64,000 nt of DNA from Caulobacteraceae bacterium (lineage in GTDB: Bacteria > Pseudomonadota > Alphaproteobacteria > Caulobacterales > Caulobacteraceae): contig PLRV01000076.1 of NCBI GenBank assembly GCA_003164925.1, forward strand, positions 11,314-75,313. The letters run 5' to 3'. This document shows, piece by piece, positions 32,062 to 41,059 of the stretch. The notes beneath the pieces were generated by a model, which worked only from the letters and a program-made list of their open reading frames with translations, was not told where the DNA came from and made no database searches. Position numbers and translations under genes: made by a program. Every line of letters starts with the position of its first letter. Position 1 is the first letter of the stretch.

Positions 32062-33840
32062 ATGCCGCAGCTAACGACCAAATTGCGCGCCTTGAGCGCC
32101 AAATGCGCCTACGGGCCGGAGTACGACGCCACGGCGGCGGACGCCCTGGCGCTGTCGACGGCGCGGCTGGCGTTTATCGGCGTCTTTTACGTGGCGCTGC
32201 TTCCGAGCCTCAGCGTGGCCCTGGCCACCACCTGGCTCGCGGTCATGCTTGCGTTCGAGTTTTGCCTGCGGCGTGTCTTGAACCGCCAGGTGCAGAGACC
32301 CACGCGGATGACGCGCCGCCTGCGCATTCTAAGCTCTTTGGCCAGCACGGGCGGTTGGTTGGGCATGGGGGCGCTCCTGTGGCTCAGCCCCGACGTGAAT
32401 CTGCGCGTGGCGGGCTTTGGCCTGTGGGCCGCCATGTTCCTCTACGCCATGCGCTCGTGCAGCAGGTTTCCGGGACATTTCGTGCTGACCGGCGGGCCGC
32501 CGCTCTTGGTCATCATCCTGGCGCCCTTGGCGGCCGCGAACATCTCCCTCTACAGCCGCATCACCATCGAAGGCGCGGTGTTGCTGTTCGCGCTGCACGC
32601 CATCACCTCGACGGTGATGACCTATCGCCAGCACAGGAACCTGCAACAGGCGGCAGAGGATCTGGCCGCCCAACGGGCGGCGGCCGAGAACGCCAGCAGG
32701 GCCAAGTCGGATTTTCTGGCCATGATGAGCCACGAGCTGCGCACGCCGCTGAACGGCGTATTGGGCCTGGCCCATGCCCTGACCGCTACGTCGCTGGACC
32801 CCAAGCAAAAGAGCCTCCTGCTGGGGATCACGCGCTCCGGCGACGGGCTGATGATGATTCTCAACGATATCCTCGACCTGACGAAGATCGAGGCCGGCTG
32901 CATGGAGATCGCCGCCGTCCCCACCGACATCCACACCTTGGCCGAGGACGTTCACGACCTGTTTGCACCGGTTGCATCGGCCAAGGGCCTGCGCCTTTGC
33001 CTGGCCATCGCCGACGACGTCCCCCGCTGGGTGTCGGCCGATCCCTTGCGGGCCAAGCAGGTGGTGATGAACCTCGCCTCCAACGCCGTTAAATTCACCG
33101 ACGAAGGCGAGGTCCGCATCAGCCTGAACGCCCGTGGCCCCACAGCGATCTTCCGTGTGGACGACACCGGACCGGGTCTGACCCCGGCGGCGAAGGCCAA
33201 GCTGTTCCAGCGCTTTTCGCAGGGCGACGCCGGCGTCGCGCGCAGCCATGGCGGCACGGGCCTCGGATTGGCGGTCTCGCGCGAACTGGCCCAAGCCATG
33301 GGAGGGGATCTGTCGCTGATTGAACGCGACGGGCCAGGCGCCAGCTTCGAGCTGGTCGTGCCGCTGCGCCCATGCGCGGCGCCCTCCGCGCCGGGCCTCG
33401 AAACCCAGGTTGGCGACAGCCCCGCAATCGCACACCCCCTATCTCTGCTGGTGGTGGAGGACAATCCGATCAATCGTTCGGTTGTCCAGGCCCTGCTGGA
33501 GCCCACCGGCTGGCGGCTGGTCTTCGCCGAGAACGGGGCCATCGGGCTGGAAACCCTGGTGATCGCTGGGCCGTTCGACCTGGTGCTGATGGACATCCAC
33601 ATGCCGGTGATGGACGGCCTTACCGCCCTGGCGGCGATCCGCGCAGGCAAGGCCGGCGCGCGGGATATTCCCGTGGTCGCCCTGACCGCTGACGCCATGA
33701 GCGGCAACCGCGAGGAGCTGCTGGACGCCGGCTTCGACGGCTATGTGGAAAAGCCGATCCGCCCGCACCTGTTGCTGTCCGCGATCCAGGCCGGCCTGAC
33801 CCCGCGCGAGGCCCCGACGTCCGAGCAACTGACCGCTTGA
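32062..33840 (+). CDS. Membrane hybrid histidine kinase with C-terminal receiver
   Basis: A 592-aa inner-membrane sensor kinase. About residues 30-190 hold roughly five or six hydrophobic segments with no periplasmic sensor domain evident. A coiled-coil linker (190-212) leads into HisKA with phospho-His H224 (MMSHELRTPLNG). The HATPase domain has the N box NLASNAVKFTDEG and G boxes DDTGPG and GGTGLGLAVS. A receiver domain from about residue 460 has phospho-acceptor D511 (LVLMDIHMPVMDG). The partner response regulator is not in the window. It is transcribed divergently from the methionine operon, with 114 bp between the starts. Confidence 0.95.
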   Translation: MPQLTTKLRALSAKCAYGPEYDATAADALALSTARLAFIGVFYVALLPSLSVALATTWLAVMLAFEFCLRRVLNRQVQRPTRMTRRLRILSSLASTGGWLGMGALLWLSPDVNLRVAGFGLWAAMFLYAMRSCSRFPGHFVLTGGPPLLVIILAPLAAANISLYSRITIEGAVLLFALHAITSTVMTYRQHRNLQQAAEDLAAQRAAAENASRAKSDFLAMMSHELRTPLNGVLGLAHALTATSLDPKQKSLLLGITRSGDGLMMILNDILDLTKIEAGCMEIAAVPTDIHTLAEDVHDLFAPVASAKGLRLCLAIADDVPRWVSADPLRAKQVVMNLASNAVKFTDEGEVRISLNARGPTAIFRVDDTGPGLTPAAKAKLFQRFSQGDAGVARSHGGTGLGLAVSRELAQAMGGDLSLIERDGPGASFELVVPLRPCAAPSAPGLETQVGDSPAIAHPLSLLVVEDNPINRSVVQALLEPTGWRLVFAENGAIGLETLVIAGPFDLVLMDIHMPVMDGLTALAAIRAGKAGARDIPVVALTADAMSGNREELLDAGFDGYVEKPIRPHLLLSAIQAGLTPREAPTSEQLTA

Positions 33841-34100
33841 ACTCGAACCTGACTCGACTGGCGCAGGCGGACTGGCCCACCTGGGATCGGGCCGTCGCCT
33901 GGCGCAACATCCTGCTGGGCCTGATCGTCCTGGGCCTTCTGGCGTTCAAGCCGCATCTGGGGCTGATCCTGCCGCTGGCCCTGGTCCTGGCGGCCCGCTG
34001 GAAGACCACCGCCAGCGCCACGGCCACGGTGCTGCTAGCCGCCGGGGCCAGCGTGGCCCTGTTCGGCGCCGATACTTGGCAAGCGTTCCTGGCAGACTAG
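33837..34100 (+). CDS. Small membrane protein coupled to the hybrid kinase
   Basis: An 87-aa frame with two hydrophobic segments (ILLGLIVLGLLAF and LGLILPLALVLAA), then a third weaker one. It starts at TTG overlapping the kinase stop (TTGA), a coupling arrangement. I do not recognise the family. Composition and linkage support a real gene; the rare start codon lowers certainty. Confidence 0.55.
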   Translation: MNSNLTRLAQADWPTWDRAVAWRNILLGLIVLGLLAFKPHLGLILPLALVLAARWKTTASATATVLLAAGASVALFGADTWQAFLAD

Positions 34101-34103
34101 CGC

Positions 34104-34216
34104 CTAGCTCGCGTGACCCTGGAGCAGGGCCTGGCGCACCCTGGCAAGATGGTCAGCGCCTTCGCCGGGGTGTCTTCAATCGCGTCCCAGACGCTGGCGA
34201 AACTGTCGTTGCTCAT
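34104..34216 (-). pseudogene. Remnant of an XRE/HigA-type antitoxin gene
   Basis: The minus-strand N-terminus MSNDSFASVWDAIEDTP is that of small HTH antitoxin-like regulators. It runs directly into what in another frame looks like the C-terminus (DHLARVRQALLQGHAS, stop at 34104). The DNA-binding middle has been deleted and the frame is broken. It lies immediately upstream of the intact MazEF-type pair. Confidence 0.55.
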
Positions 34217-34257
34217 TGAGCCAAGTCCTTCACCGACAATCCGTGTGCAAGCTCGAC

Positions 34258-34275
34258 TACGTATCACAATACGTA
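34258..34275. promoter_or_regulatory. Candidate toxin-antitoxin operator
   Basis: TACGTAT at 34258-34264 and ATACGTA at 34269-34275 form a perfect inverted repeat with a 4-bp spacer, 13 bp before the antitoxin start. Toxin-antitoxin complexes normally repress their own promoter through such dyads. Confidence 0.65.
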
Positions 34276-34288
34276 TAAACTACCATCC

Positions 34289-34519
34289 ATGGTCAAGAAG
34301 CTCACCATCACCGTCGACGAGGACGTCTACGACGGCCTGCACCTGCGTATCGGCGCGGGCAAGATCAGCCGTTTCATCAACGATCTGGCGCGCCCCTATG
34401 TAGCTAATGACGCCCTTGCTGAAAGTTACCGGCAAATGGCGGCGGACGAGCTTTACGAAAAGGAAGCCGCTGAGTGGGTCAGCGCCCTGGAGGGCGAGAC
34501 CTGGCCCCATGGCGACTGA
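34289..34519 (+). CDS. MazE-like antitoxin (ribbon-helix-helix type)
   Basis: A 76-aa acidic protein with an N-terminal strand-helix-helix segment ([21 protein letters not shown]...[13 protein letters not shown]). The C-terminal tail (about residues 45-76) is acidic and probably wraps the toxin. It overlaps the toxin start by 11 bp. No good ribosome site precedes the ATG. It should neutralise the downstream MazF-like RNase and bind the dyad just upstream. Confidence 0.85.
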   Translation: MVKKLTITVDEDVYDGLHLRIGAGKISRFINDLARPYVANDALAESYRQMAADELYEKEAAEWVSALEGETWPHGD

Positions 34520-34844
34520 GACTCCGGGCCGAGGCGAGATCTGGTGGGTCGCATTCGACCCCGCTGTCGGCGGCGAAATCCGTAAGACAAGACCTGCGGT
34601 GGTCGTGAGCAACGACGCCGCCAACAACGCGCTCAACCGCGTTCAGGTCGTTCCGCTGACGAGTAACGTCGAGCGGCTCTACGCCGGCGAAGCCTATGCC
34701 GAGGTCAATGGTCAGCGCCATAAAGCCATGGCCAATCAGATCGCCACCGTGTCCAAGCTGAGGCTGCGCGGGTTGGTCGGACGGCTGTCGAGCGCCGATC
34801 TGGCAGCCGTGGAGCGGGCGGTGCGGGTGCAACTGGGGCTTTAG
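34509..34844 (+). CDS. mazF: MazF/PemK-family endoribonuclease toxin
   Basis: A 111-aa toxin expected to cut mRNA at specific short sequences. MazF-family motifs are present: [27 protein letters not shown] at the N-terminus (the RP pair lies in the active-site strand), VVPLTSN in the middle, and [12 protein letters not shown]. Start is the ATG at 34509 overlapping the antitoxin 3' end; the longer frame to 34407 lies in the antitoxin gene. Length is normal. Confidence 0.92.
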   Translation: MATETPGRGEIWWVAFDPAVGGEIRKTRPAVVVSNDAANNALNRVQVVPLTSNVERLYAGEAYAEVNGQRHKAMANQIATVSKLRLRGLVGRLSSADLAAVERAVRVQLGL

Positions 34845-34879
34845 AAAGAAGGTCTGCAATGGGGGGGGGCAGGCAATCC

Positions 34880-35170
34880 CTAGTCTGAGGCCCTTCGAGG
34901 CATCTTGAGGGTCTTCCCGAACATAGGATGATCTTCTCCGACTTCCAGCGGGCCGAGGTCATCCCATAGGCATCCGTCGACCTCGATCTCTTCTGGTCCC
35001 GTCGGGTACATGATGTAGTCGCCGCCCGGACCTTGGAAGACGTGAAGATCGAAGCCAGTAGGCTCCGGCCAACAACGCCGCTCAACCTCTCCGTGGGCTT
35101 GGCCGATCACGACATCCGCATCGGAGCCAGCCTGCGCCCGAGCAATGTCCGTCAGTTTGATCTCGACCAT
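34880..35170 (-). CDS. Hypothetical protein
   Basis: A 96-aa acidic protein (MVEIKLTDIARAQAGSDADV...) with balanced composition, including several Trp/Pro/Gly residues that do not look like a shadow translation. No signal peptide, membrane segment or known motif is visible. It lies between the toxin gene and ettA, convergent with the former. Unrecognised. Confidence 0.5.
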   Translation of the reverse strand: MVEIKLTDIARAQAGSDADVVIGQAHGEVERRCWPEPTGFDLHVFQGPGGDYIMYPTGPEEIEVDGCLWDDLGPLEVGEDHPMFGKTLKMPRRASD

Positions 35171-35235
35171 GCTTCCAGTAACCGGACAATTCCGAAGTCC
35201 GCAGCGGGGCGAAAGCAGGCGCCTCGTTTCACGAA

Positions 35236-36903
<1,668 letters not shown>

Positions 36904-37037
36904 GGAGCGGCGCCTCGGACGTTACGGGTAAGGGGGGATTGGCCGCTCAGATAGCGGGGCGCGCGATTGGAGGCAATCTTTCCGGTGGGCTTGAGACGTG
37001 TTCAACTACGAAAGTCAAAAATCCTCGGAGATGGCGC

Positions 37038-37562
37038 ATGCGTGGAGTCACGAGCCTGGCCGCTTTGGCGGCTCTTGCGATTTTCGCGACGGCGGACGCA
37101 GCATCCTCGTTTACGCTATCGGTAGACGGCCTTGGACGCGTTAAGATTGGTATGACCGTGCGGCAAGTTGAAAAGGCCGTAGGCCAAAGCTTGGCTGTCG
37201 ACTACCCGGAAGACGAGAGTTGTGGCGAAGGCGTCGTAAGGGGTGGTCCCGACGGGGTGGCCTATATGTTTGTCGACCACCATTTAGCGCGTATCGACAT
37301 CGACGTACCCGACAAAGGACAGTCGCCTGACATCAAAACGGAGGCGGGCGTTGGCTTGGGCGCGTCCATGGCTGATGTTCAGCGGGCGTATGGGCCGCGC
37401 CTGTCCATTGAGCCCGATCCATACGACGAAAATGAGCACTATCTGGTGATCAAAGGTTTGCGTCGGGGACGAGAGATTATCTTCGACACCGCCATGGGCC
37501 GAGTGGACGGATTCAGAGCCGGTTTGTCCAAACCCGTCGAATACATCGAGGGCTGCCTTTAG
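37038..37562 (+). CDS. Secreted hypothetical protein
   Basis: A 174-aa protein with a signal peptide (MRGVTSLAALAALAIFATADA). A domain follows with a repeated GLGRVKIGMTVRQVEKAVG / GVGLGASMADVQRAYG pattern, reminiscent of small periplasmic proteins that carry two such helices. It ends with Cys near the C-terminus (YIEGCL) and has a second Cys (DESCGEG). The ATG at 37038 follows a GGAG 8 bases upstream. It is the last chromosomal gene before the integrated element and is divergent from ettA. Confidence 0.7.
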   Translation: MRGVTSLAALAALAIFATADAASSFTLSVDGLGRVKIGMTVRQVEKAVGQSLAVDYPEDESCGEGVVRGGPDGVAYMFVDHHLARIDIDVPDKGQSPDIKTEAGVGLGASMADVQRAYGPRLSIEPDPYDENEHYLVIKGLRRGREIIFDTAMGRVDGFRAGLSKPVEYIEGCL

Positions 37563-37633
37563 CCAATCCAACGGCCCGACAATCGACTAATGTCTAGGCC
37601 CGATCGGCATTTACAGCGTTTATCCCCATCCGC

Positions 37634-37645
37634 TCATCCCCGCGA
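37634..37645. repeat. Candidate left attachment core
   Basis: TCATCCCCGCGA, identical to 54601-54612. It lies 72 bp after the last left-hand chromosomal gene. No tRNA gene is present at either end. Confidence 0.5.
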
Positions 37646-37708
37646 AATGACCCTACTTTTCCAAACATCTGATTTTGCTTGAGAAAAGAAGGGTCCATTC
37701 CGCCTGTG

Positions 37709-37772
37709 TAGGAATTGTGCAGATAAAAATCTGCACGGGTCGGCTGGAAGAGGCCAACCTTGGCAATTCCTA
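37709..37772. other. Nested inverted repeats near the left end of the element
   Basis: TAGGAATTG (37709-37717) pairs with CAATTCCTA (37764-37772). Inside, GTGCAGAT (37717-37724) and ATCTGCAC (37729-37736) form a hairpin with an AAAA loop. The GTGCAG sequence recurs near the integrase at the other end (54483, 54494), so these may be integrase or Xis arm sites; a small structured RNA is an alternative. Otherwise 37563-37887 holds no gene I can support. Confidence 0.45.
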
Positions 37773-37887
37773 GCGATTCTCGCAACGGCTGACGACAGCC
37801 GATTGCGCCAGAAGGTGGGCCTGCCGCTGCGCGAAGCCGCTATATGCGGCGGCGGCGAAAGACGCCTGAGAGTGTCGAACACGGCGA

Positions 37888-38271
37888 TCATAGGTCTTCC
37901 TCCCGTCCGTACTCGTGGACGCTCTGGGCGGCCACCCGTAGCTTCACATGAAAGAGCCTGCGCGCGTCCGTCACGCTCGCCTCGAACCGCTCGCCGTCTT
38001 CGCGCTGGGCGATGATCGCCACCAGCCGCTCGCCCTGGGCCTCATAGTGGGCGTGGATGGCCAGCAGCTTGCGCAGCAATCCGCCGAGAATCACGATGCG
38101 GCCGGAATCGGGATCGGAGCTGGCCTCGGCGGGTCGCGTTCTCCGATAGGGCGCCTTGTACATGCATGGGACAATCAAAAGAGGTTGGCCGCCCACATGC
38201 CGCAGCGGCCAATCCCTGACAATTGCCGTCTTGGCGGCAGGCCGGAGCCCGCCGCCAAGTCGCGACCTCAC
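37888..38271 (-). CDS. Hypothetical protein of the mobile element
   Basis: A 127-codon frame starting at GTG, overlapping the stop of the preceding gene (GTGA). The C-terminal two-thirds (GRIVILGGLLRKLLAIHAHY..., RLFHVKLRVAAQSVHEY) looks like a genuine globular protein. The first 50 residues are basic and less convincing, so a later start is possible. Not recognised. Its coupling to the small conserved protein upstream is the main support. Confidence 0.5.
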   Translation of the reverse strand: MRSRLGGGLRPAAKTAIVRDWPLRHVGGQPLLIVPCMYKAPYRRTRPAEASSDPDSGRIVILGGLLRKLLAIHAHYEAQGERLVAIIAQREDGERFEASVTDARRLFHVKLRVAAQSVHEYGREEDL

Positions 38272-38507
38272 ACGGCGGCCTCGGGCCGGGGCTCGATGAG
38301 CCGTAGGACGATCCGGCCGGTGAGCGGGACCGCATCGCAGTTCAGGTTGAAGCCCTTGCCGTCCTTGTTCGGCCAGGCCGCACCGATGGGTGTCCAGATC
38401 GCGGCCTTCCCATCGCCGTTGACGCGGTAGAGCCGATGGGTTGGCTGACGGGGCGTTTCGGCCGGAGCCGAAGGTTGGGTCGCTGGGGATTGGGACTTGG
38501 TGGCCAT
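38268..38507 (-). CDS. Small conserved protein of conjugative elements
   Basis: A 79-aa protein with a Pro/Ser/Gln-rich start (MATKSQSPATQPSAP). A compact domain follows, THRLYRVNGDGKAAIWTPIG / AAWPNKDGKGFNLNCDAVPL, of a type often seen in alphaproteobacterial conjugative and mobilizable elements near relaxase genes. Function unknown. The ATG at 38507 has GGAGAAA upstream; the longer frame to 38552 lacks one. Confidence 0.7.
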   Translation of the reverse strand: MATKSQSPATQPSAPAETPRQPTHRLYRVNGDGKAAIWTPIGAAWPNKDGKGFNLNCDAVPLTGRIVLRLIEPRPEAAV

Positions 38508-38855
38508 GGTGGTTTCTCCGTCATCCGCCGCGGGACCATCCCGCGGCTTCATGGGGAGCCAAGGCGCCAGGCCATGAGCCGGCGGTCACACCCCGCGCGT
38601 TAGCGCGCCCGAAGGGAGCGGAGCTGCACGGAGCCGAAGGCGGAGGAAGCGAGCTGGGTTGATCGGTGGCGGGCCTGGCGCACAACGCTCACCGTTCGAA
38701 GCCGTGACTTCATCACTCGCGACGGCCGTCACATTCCCATTCATCGGTCAGGCGGGTGCAGCGGGAGTGCAGGCAGTGTCTCGCGCTGGGGACGTTCCGA
38801 GGCGACCGAGTCAGCGTGTTTTAAGACGCTCTGCCCTAAGGGATGCGGAGCCGAC
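38508..38855. other. Region without a supported gene
   Basis: Several overlapping short frames exist but none has convincing composition. GCGCGTTAGCGCGC at about 38598 is a palindrome. The frame of the next gene continues upstream through a CPKGC zinc-ribbon-like motif at 38832-38846 with no clear start codon, so part of this stretch may be the decayed 5' end of that gene. Confidence 0.4.
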
Positions 38856-39269
38856 GTGTTCTTCATCCGTCACAATGGCGGAAGCGTCTGGGTTGACCCT
38901 CCACTCGGCTGGCCCTGGGACAAGCATGGATGCATGTATCCGGACGAACCCAAGGCGAGAGGCAAGTCCGCGCTCGGGGATTTCGTTTTCGATGAACCCG
39001 ATTTCTCAAATCCCGACCTGATTCTGGCGGTAGCGATGGAGATCGAGTTCTCGATCGACTGGAGCGAATGGCGCCTAATTTCAGGTGAGCACGACGAGTG
39101 GCGCCTCCACACAAATGGCGATTGCCGCTTTCTCGTAGGCGAACTTGTTGTCCTCGACTTGGCCAAACGTACCCTGATCCCATGCTTCAGGCGGGGCCTG
39201 CGATTCCGCATCGTGGAAATGAGCAAGACCTCCGACGGTTTGGACGAAACGTCGTCGCCAAAGACCTGA
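38856..39269 (+). CDS. Zinc-ribbon-like hypothetical protein, 5' end uncertain
   Basis: The 137-codon frame begins VFFIRHNGGSVWVDPPLGWP, a conserved block that in related proteins of mobile elements follows a zinc-ribbon. Here a CPKGC motif lies in frame immediately upstream (38832-38846) outside the GTG start used. The gene is therefore either longer, with a start I cannot locate, or truncated at its 5' end. The remainder (about residues 35-137) is unrecognised. Function unknown. Confidence 0.5.
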   Translation: MFFIRHNGGSVWVDPPLGWPWDKHGCMYPDEPKARGKSALGDFVFDEPDFSNPDLILAVAMEIEFSIDWSEWRLISGEHDEWRLHTNGDCRFLVGELVVLDLAKRTLIPCFRRGLRFRIVEMSKTSDGLDETSSPKT

Positions 39270-39398
39270 CTCAGGGCTTGGGTGCTCGGTGTATCCGCCC
39301 CTGTGCGATCGGGCGGTGCCGCCGCTCGCAATTCGGCCAATGCCATGTTACAAAACCTCGGCACTCACCTCTAGTTATCGAGGATTCGGAACAGCCTC

Positions 39399-40007
39399 AT
39401 GGAAGCCCGCCACCATAAGGATCGCGCCATCGAGGTCGCCCGTGAACGCGGGATCGCGCGCGGCGCCGACTTCGATCAGGCCGGCGTGCCGCGAGTCTAT
39501 CTCCAGCGGCTCACGCGGGACGGGGTCCTGCAACGGGTCGGGCGCGGACTCTACAAGCTCAGCGACGCCCCGTCCGACGCCGCGTCCAGCCTGGCGGAAG
39601 CATCCCGAACCCAGCCGAAGGGCGTGATCGGCCTGCTGTCCGCCCTGCAATTCCATGAGCTGACCACGCAAACGCCGCACGCCGTCTGGATGCTGCTGGG
39701 ACCAAAGGACTGGGCGCCGGTCAATCCGGCCGTACAGATCAGGGTGATCCGCGCCAGCGCCCCCTCCCTGCGCGCCGGGGTCGAGGTTCACACAATCGAC
39801 GGCGTGCCCGTGCCGATCACCTCGCCGGCCAAGACCGTCGCGGACTGCTTCAAGTACCGCAACAAGATAGGTGTCGATGTCGCGGTGGAGGCGCTGCGGG
39901 ACCTGTTCAGTCGGCCTCGGCGCCCGCCTATCGACGATCTTTGGCGGTATGCCGAGGTGGACCGCGTGCAGACCGTGATCCGGCCCTATCTGGAGGCGCT
40001 GGCGTGA
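39399..40007 (+). CDS. abiEi: AbiEi-type antitoxin
   Basis: A 202-aa type IV antitoxin and autorepressor with an N-terminal winged helix (about residues 1-55, LQRLTRDGVLQRVGRGLYKL). An AbiEi C-terminal domain includes IGLLSALQFHELTTQTP and PITSPAKTVADCFKYR. It opens a two-gene operon and overlaps the toxin start (GTGA). In the known AbiE system it counteracts the nucleotidyltransferase toxin without binding it, and represses the operon through inverted repeats; I did not see an obvious repeat here. Confidence 0.92.
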   Translation: MEARHHKDRAIEVARERGIARGADFDQAGVPRVYLQRLTRDGVLQRVGRGLYKLSDAPSDAASSLAEASRTQPKGVIGLLSALQFHELTTQTPHAVWMLLGPKDWAPVNPAVQIRVIRASAPSLRAGVEVHTIDGVPVPITSPAKTVADCFKYRNKIGVDVAVEALRDLFSRPRRPPIDDLWRYAEVDRVQTVIRPYLEALA

Positions 40008-40915
40008 CCAAGGCGCCGGTCAACCTGGCCGTCTCGGCGCGGGCGCGGCTGACGCAGCGAGCCCGCGAGCGCAGGGAAAACGCCCAGCTCGTCATGACCC
40101 GCTACGCAATCGAGCGCCTGCTGTACCGGCTCAGTCTGTCGCCCTTCCGGGAGGCGTTCGTGCTCAAAGGCGCCATGCTGTTCAGCCTATGGGCGCCGAC
40201 GCCTTATCGGGCGACTGGAGACCTCGACCTGCTCGGGTTCGGCGACAACGCGCCCGCTCGGGTGGCCGAGATTTTCCGCGAGGTGCTGGAGATCCCGAGC
40301 GAAGACGGCGTGATCTTCAAGCCGGAGACGCTCAGGGCAGCCGCGGCACGGGCGGAGGACGAGTACAGCGGCGTTTCCTTGGACGTTCAGGCTGAGCTGG
40401 CCGGCGCGCGACTGCCGATCCATGTGGACATCGGCTACGGCGACGCCATTACGCCCGGCGTCCTCGACATCGACTATCCATCGCTTCTCGATATGCCCAT
40501 GCCTCGACTCAAGGCCTATCCGCCTGAGACGGTGCTGGCGGAGAAATTCCAGGCAATGACGGCGCTCGGGATCGCCAACTCCCGCATGAAGGATTTCTTC
40601 GACATCTGGGCGATCGCCAACACCTTCGCCTTCGAAGGCCCGGTGCTAGCTGAGGCCATCGCCGCGACCTTCGCCCGGCGCGAAACCGAACCGCCCGCCG
40701 AACCGCCGCTGGCGCTGTCGGCCGCCTTCGCCGACGCCAAGCAGGCCCAATGGACCGCTTTCCTGCGCCGGACAGACATTGCCCTTGCGCCGGAGCCGTT
40801 TCCCGACATCCAGGCGCAGATCGCCGCGCTCATGATACCGCCGGCCCAGGCCGTGGCGGGGGGCCAGGGGTTCGATCAGCAATGGACGCCGGGCGGGCCT
40901 TGGCGAAAGGTATAG
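40004..40915 (+). CDS. abiEii: AbiEii-type nucleotidyltransferase toxin
   Basis: A 303-aa DUF1814-type nucleotidyltransferase that in characterised systems blocks growth, for example by adding nucleotides to tRNA acceptor ends. The active-site block is FVLKGAMLFSLW followed by TGDLDLLG. The expected later motifs PIHVDIGYGD and VLAEKFQAMTALGIANSRMKDFFDI are present. Start is GTG at 40004, overlapping the antitoxin stop; the longer frame to 39941 is a shadow. The pair gives growth control or phage abortive infection and may also stabilise the element. Confidence 0.92.
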   Translation: MTKAPVNLAVSARARLTQRARERRENAQLVMTRYAIERLLYRLSLSPFREAFVLKGAMLFSLWAPTPYRATGDLDLLGFGDNAPARVAEIFREVLEIPSEDGVIFKPETLRAAAARAEDEYSGVSLDVQAELAGARLPIHVDIGYGDAITPGVLDIDYPSLLDMPMPRLKAYPPETVLAEKFQAMTALGIANSRMKDFFDIWAIANTFAFEGPVLAEAIAATFARRETEPPAEPPLALSAAFADAKQAQWTAFLRRTDIALAPEPFPDIQAQIAALMIPPAQAVAGGQGFDQQWTPGGPWRKV

Positions 40916-41059
40916 GCTGAATGAATGCCACGAAGCTGCTCGGCCTTCCGAGTTCTCGTCGATCGCGCAGGGCGGCGCGATCGACCTGGATTGGACTATA
41001 GGCGGATCGCTGAACGCGGCCGACTTCACTGTCGTCTAATTACTGTGCGAGCACGCAAT

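Noticed and set aside
37563..37900. A tRNA gene as the integration target
   Set aside because: No cloverleaf or TTCGAATC-type T-loop was found at either end of the element on either strand.
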